Below, piece after piece: positions 61,502-64,000 of a DNA stretch of 64,000 nucleotides. This DNA comes from JAADDG01 sp964450755 (GTDB taxonomy: Bacteria > Campylobacterota > Campylobacteria > Campylobacterales > JAADDG01), in assembly GCA_964450755.1 (NCBI GenBank), contig CAYVDJ010000100.1:1-64000 (forward strand), in the 5' to 3' direction. The notes beneath the pieces are model-generated. The model was not told where the DNA came from. It searched no databases and was given only the letters and a program-made list of their open reading frames with translations. The position numbers and the translations under genes are program-made. The stretch's first letter is position 1. Each line of letters begins with the position of its first letter.

Positions 61502-62626
61502 TCAGTCTCCAAAAAGATCTTTAAGTGCATTTATATTTTTTATTACCTCTTCATTCTTTGTTGAAGATACGGCAGGTTGTGGTGATGACTGTTTTATCTC
61601 TTTTAACTCTATCTGATGTCCTGTAAGCATAGATGCCAAACGGATATTGATACCGCTTTTTCCGATAGCTTTTGATTTTTGATCGCTTGGTACCGTAACG
61701 ACCGCTTTGTCTCCCTCCATCTTAACGCTTGATATGATAGCCGGAGCCATTGCTCTTGATACGAATATTTCCGGAACGGATGAGTACTCTATACAGTCTA
61801 TATTTTCCCCGTCAAGCTCTTTGCTGACAGAGTTGATTCTGACCCCTTTTACTCCAACTGTTGCCCCTACCGGATCGATTTTTGAATCCAGTGAAGTCAA
61901 AGCCACCTTGGCTCTCTCCCCCGGTATTCTTGCCGCTTTTTGGATAAGTATCAGTTCATCTTTTATTTCGGGAACGGCGGTTTTTAGAAGCTCTTCCAAA
62001 AATTTGGGTGTTGTTCTTGAAAGCTCTACGGTCATACCGTCCACCCTGTCGATATTGACTTTTCTTATAACGCTTTTTACGACATCTCCGGGTTTGAACT
62101 TTTCACCTTTAATACGGTTTCTTTTTGGCAGGATTGCCTGAACTTCATCTATCTCTATATAGGTGTTGTCATTTGGATCCACTCTTGTTACGGTTCCAAA
62201 TACGATTTTTCCTATTTTATTTTTATATTTTTCAAAGATAACTCTCTCCAATGCCCTTTGGATGTGATATTCAAGTTCTCTGTGCAGGGTGGCTGCCGCG
62301 GTTCTTCCAAGATTGTCCAACGGAAGTTCGTAGGTAAGTTCGTCTCCGGCCTCGACATTTGGATCTATCTCTTTTGCCTCTTTTAAAGTTATAAATTTTT
62401 CGTGATCAAGCTCTTCTTTGTCATCTTCGTCCGGTATAACAACCACTTTTTGGAAAAGTTTGAGTTTTTTGTTTTTTTCATCGATTTCAACATCATAATC
62501 ATACTCTTCTCCATAGATTTTTTTTGCGGTTCTTATCATGGCAATCTTTAGAGCTTCTTTGACATTTTCTATTTTAAGCCCTTTTTCATGCGCAATAGAC
62601 TCTATAATATTTACTATTTTTTCCAA
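61502..62626 (-). CDS. nusA: Transcription termination/antitermination factor NusA
   Basis: 374 residues. The N-terminal domain (EKIVNIIESIAHEKGLKIENVKEALKIAMIRTAKKIYGEEYDYDVEID), the S1 domain (KIVFGTVTRVDPNDNTYIEIDEVQAILPKRN), KH1/KH2 (RTTPKFLEELLKTAVPEI, PGERAKVALTS, GVKGVRINSVSKELDGENID, IGKSGINIRLASMLTG) are in the usual order; the acidic repeats of E. coli are absent, as in other short NusA. The start is TTG with an AAGGAATAATAA leader. It binds RNA polymerase and controls pausing and termination. Confidence 0.96.
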   Translation of the reverse strand: MEKIVNIIESIAHEKGLKIENVKEALKIAMIRTAKKIYGEEYDYDVEIDEKNKKLKLFQKVVVIPDEDDKEELDHEKFITLKEAKEIDPNVEAGDELTYELPLDNLGRTAAATLHRELEYHIQRALERVIFEKYKNKIGKIVFGTVTRVDPNDNTYIEIDEVQAILPKRNRIKGEKFKPGDVVKSVIRKVNIDRVDGMTVELSRTTPKFLEELLKTAVPEIKDELILIQKAARIPGERAKVALTSLDSKIDPVGATVGVKGVRINSVSKELDGENIDCIEYSSVPEIFVSRAMAPAIISSVKMEGDKAVVTVPSDQKSKAIGKSGINIRLASMLTGHQIELKEIKQSSPQPAVSSTKNEEVIKNINALKDLFGD

Positions 62627-62749
62627 ATTATTATTCCTTTGATTTGTTTGAATGATTTTTTAATTTAAATGCAGAAGGCTAAATTCTATCTAAAACGCGC
62701 TTTTATTAACATTAAGATAGAGTGATTAATAAGTAATTTATACAAAAAT

Positions 62750-62788
62750 TGGTATACTCCCGCTACTTTTTAATATAGTAATGTAGCG
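62750..62788 (+). promoter_or_regulatory. Extended -10 promoter and leader hairpin of the HP0268-like gene / miaB
   Basis: TGG then TATACT (62750-62758) is an extended -10 element. Immediately downstream CGCTAC (62761-62766) pairs with GTAGCG (62783-62788), placing a hairpin at the predicted 5' end of the mRNA. No consensus -35 is visible, as is usual in Campylobacterota. The rest of the 192-base nusA divergent spacer is AT-rich. Confidence 0.55.
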
Positions 62789-62818
62789 AAAATATTTTAA
62801 AATGTAAAGGGACATTTG

Positions 62819-63061
62819 ATGAAAATAAAATTGGCAAGAGCTGATCTGAGTGCAAAACCAAAAGAGATGGATTTGGAGGAGATTGATAAAATAATAGAAA
62901 AAGAGGCTCAAAAGATTTTTTATTTCGATAAAGAAAATGAGCATAAACAGCTTGTTAAGATGGTAGAACATTTTGAAGACAAGGGAAAAAGTATCTATCT
63001 TCGGGAGGTTAGATACGGTTTGGATGAGGGAGATTATATTTACGAAGTGCATATTTTATAA
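62819..63061 (+). CDS. HP0268-family small nuclease
   Basis: 80 residues from the ATG (a TTG one codon earlier is rejected; AAAGGGA lies at proper spacing to the ATG). The size and the [21 protein letters not shown] and [13 protein letters not shown] blocks agree with H. pylori HP0268 (80 residues). HP0268 was reported to have nicking endonuclease and purine-specific RNase activity with a Smr-like fold. As in H. pylori, miaB (HP0269) follows directly (11-base gap). Catalytic residues were not checked by alignment. Confidence 0.85.
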   Translation: MKIKLARADLSAKPKEMDLEEIDKIIEKEAQKIFYFDKENEHKQLVKMVEHFEDKGKSIYLREVRYGLDEGDYIYEVHIL

Positions 63062-63072
63062 AAGAGACAAAA

Positions 63073-64000
63073 ATGTCAAATAAACTTTTTATAGAGACTT
63101 TAGGTTGTGCTATGAATGTGAGGGATTCTGAACATATCATAGCCGAACTTACCAAAAAAGAGAACTATACTTTAACCGGCAGGATAGAAGAAGCCGATCT
63201 TATTATCATAAATACATGCAGTGTCAGAGAGAAACCTGTCCATAAACTATTTTCAGAAATAGGTCAGTTTAAGAAGAAAAAGAGAAAAGACGCAAAAATA
63301 GGTGTATGCGGTTGTACGGCAAGTCATCTAGGAGAAGAGATTATCAAAAAAGCTCCTTTTGTGAATTTTGTTTTAGGAGCGCGAAATGTCTCTAAAATAT
63401 CAAAAGCTATAAAAGAGGACAAATATGTAGATGTGGATATAGATTATGATGAGAGCGGTTATGCTTTTAGTGATTTTAGAAGCAACCCTTATAAAGCTCT
63501 TATCAATATCTCCATAGGGTGTGATAAAAGCTGCACCTATTGTATCGTGCCAAATACAAGAGGAGATGAGATATCAATTCCATCGGAACTTATTTTACAG
63601 GAAGCAAAAAAAGCTGCAAAAGCAGGAGCAAAAGAGATCTTTTTGCTTGGACAAAATGTTAATAATTACGGTAAAAGATTCAGTGACCCAAATGCCAAAA
63701 AGGTTGATTTTTCCGATCTTTTGGAGATGGTCTCAGCAATAGACGAGGTTAAGAGAATCCGTTTCACATCACCGCATCCTCTCCATATGGATGATCATTT
63801 TTTGGAAGTTTTTGCCAAAAACAGAAAAATATGCAAATCAATGCATATGCCCTTACAAAGCGGTTCTACCAAAATTTTACAGGATATGAAAAGAGGATAT
63901 ACAAAAGAGTGGTTTTTAAACAGAGCATTGAAATTGCGGCAAATGATACCCGATGTTCATATAAGTACCGATATTATCGTTGCATTTCCGGGTGAAGATG
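63073..64000 (+). CDS. miaB: tRNA-2-methylthio-N6-dimethylallyladenosine synthase, 5' part
   Basis: 309 residues of the gene are in the window; it runs off the right edge. The N-terminal UPF0004 domain carries [15 protein letters not shown] (C12), [10 protein letters not shown] (C48) and [10 protein letters not shown] for the auxiliary Fe-S cluster. The radical SAM motif is C150-x3-C154-x2-C157 (CDKSCTYC). [20 protein letters not shown] and [18 protein letters not shown] follow in MiaB order. MiaB methylthiolates i6A37 of tRNAs reading U-starting codons. It is co-transcribed with the HP0268-like gene. Confidence 0.96.
   Translation, partial: MSNKLFIETLGCAMNVRDSEHIIAELTKKENYTLTGRIEEADLIIINTCSVREKPVHKLFSEIGQFKKKKRKDAKIGVCGCTASHLGEEIIKKAPFVNFVLGARNVSKISKAIKEDKYVDVDIDYDESGYAFSDFRSNPYKALINISIGCDKSCTYCIVPNTRGDEISIPSELILQEAKKAAKAGAKEIFLLGQNVNNYGKRFSDPNAKKVDFSDLLEMVSAIDEVKRIRFTSPHPLHMDDHFLEVFAKNRKICKSMHMPLQSGSTKILQDMKRGYTKEWFLNRALKLRQMIPDVHISTDIIVAFPGED

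Noticed and set aside
1..64000. CRISPR array, insertion sequence or prophage
   Set aside because: No regularly spaced repeats, transposase, integrase or phage structural genes were seen; the only toxin-antitoxin module is HipBA.

Overview
The window is a continuous stretch of an AT-rich bacterial chromosome that I assign to the Campylobacterota (formerly Epsilonproteobacteria). The assignment rests on gene content and order: a three-domain desulforubrerythrin of the Campylobacter Rrc type, a homologue of the small Helicobacter nuclease HP0268 directly before miaB, an aminotransferase-murC-small membrane protein-mutS2 block in the order of H. pylori HP0624 to HP0621, and a compact tig-clpP-def-comM run. 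Frequent TTG and GTG starts, many 1-16 nt gene overlaps and AT-rich spacers fit this phylum. The genus cannot be named from the sequence. c-type cytochromes, a TorD-like chaperone with a polyferredoxin, MobA and a haem-binding chemoreceptor suggest an anaerobic or microaerophilic respirer. No rRNA, CRISPR array, insertion sequence or prophage was seen.

Layout. 1-732: tail of an AAA-ATPase/PD-(D/E)XK protein. 0.9-6.4 kb: ileS, a 40-residue membrane protein, gatA and ackA. 6.4-10.2 kb (minus strand): TorD-like chaperone, polyferredoxin, two unknown proteins and a MATE exporter, with a small cytochrome c divergent from them. 10.6-12.5 kb: NagZ-like hydrolase and a membrane protein. 12.6-15.3 kb: leuC, mobA, a Dabb protein and an unknown protein. 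15.4-22.3 kb (minus): addB, a DPS-like ferritin plus desulforubrerythrin pair, a small periplasmic protein, a two-component system, tRNA-Asn and a small acidic protein. 22.6-27.6 kb: tsaD, tig, clpP, def, comM. 27.7-29.3 kb: a HipBA toxin-antitoxin module with a consensus promoter. 29.4-34.1 kb: nnr, purN, a haem-sensing chemoreceptor (minus) and thiG. 34.1-34.7 kb: a six-tRNA operon (Pro, His, Lys, Arg, Arg, Leu).

34.7-37.4 kb (minus): an M20 amidohydrolase coupled to a HATPase-GNAT fusion. 37.5-41.4 kb: ridA, a methyltransferase, metX, xseB, a nitrilase-fold protein lacking its catalytic Cys and Lys, and a ThiF-like E1 protein. 41.5-47.5 kb: a BON-LysM protein, a SYLF protein, aminotransferase, murC, a small membrane protein and mutS2. 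47.5-58.6 kb (minus): a ten-gene glycan operon with an OGT/HMW1C-like glycosyltransferase, a radical SAM enzyme, nucleotide-sugar epimerases, UDP-glucuronate decarboxylase, a DUF354 protein and a WbpB/WbpE/WbpD-like trio. 58.7-64 kb: ppk2, a LOG-family protein, two tiny helical proteins, rraA, nusA, the HP0268 homologue and the start of miaB.

The strongest candidates for new biology are the glycan operon, the TorD/polyferredoxin/unknown cluster that lacks its oxidoreductase, the degenerate nitrilase next to an E1 enzyme, the HATPase-GNAT fusion, and the structured leader of tsaD. Most of the remaining genes are ordinary core genes.
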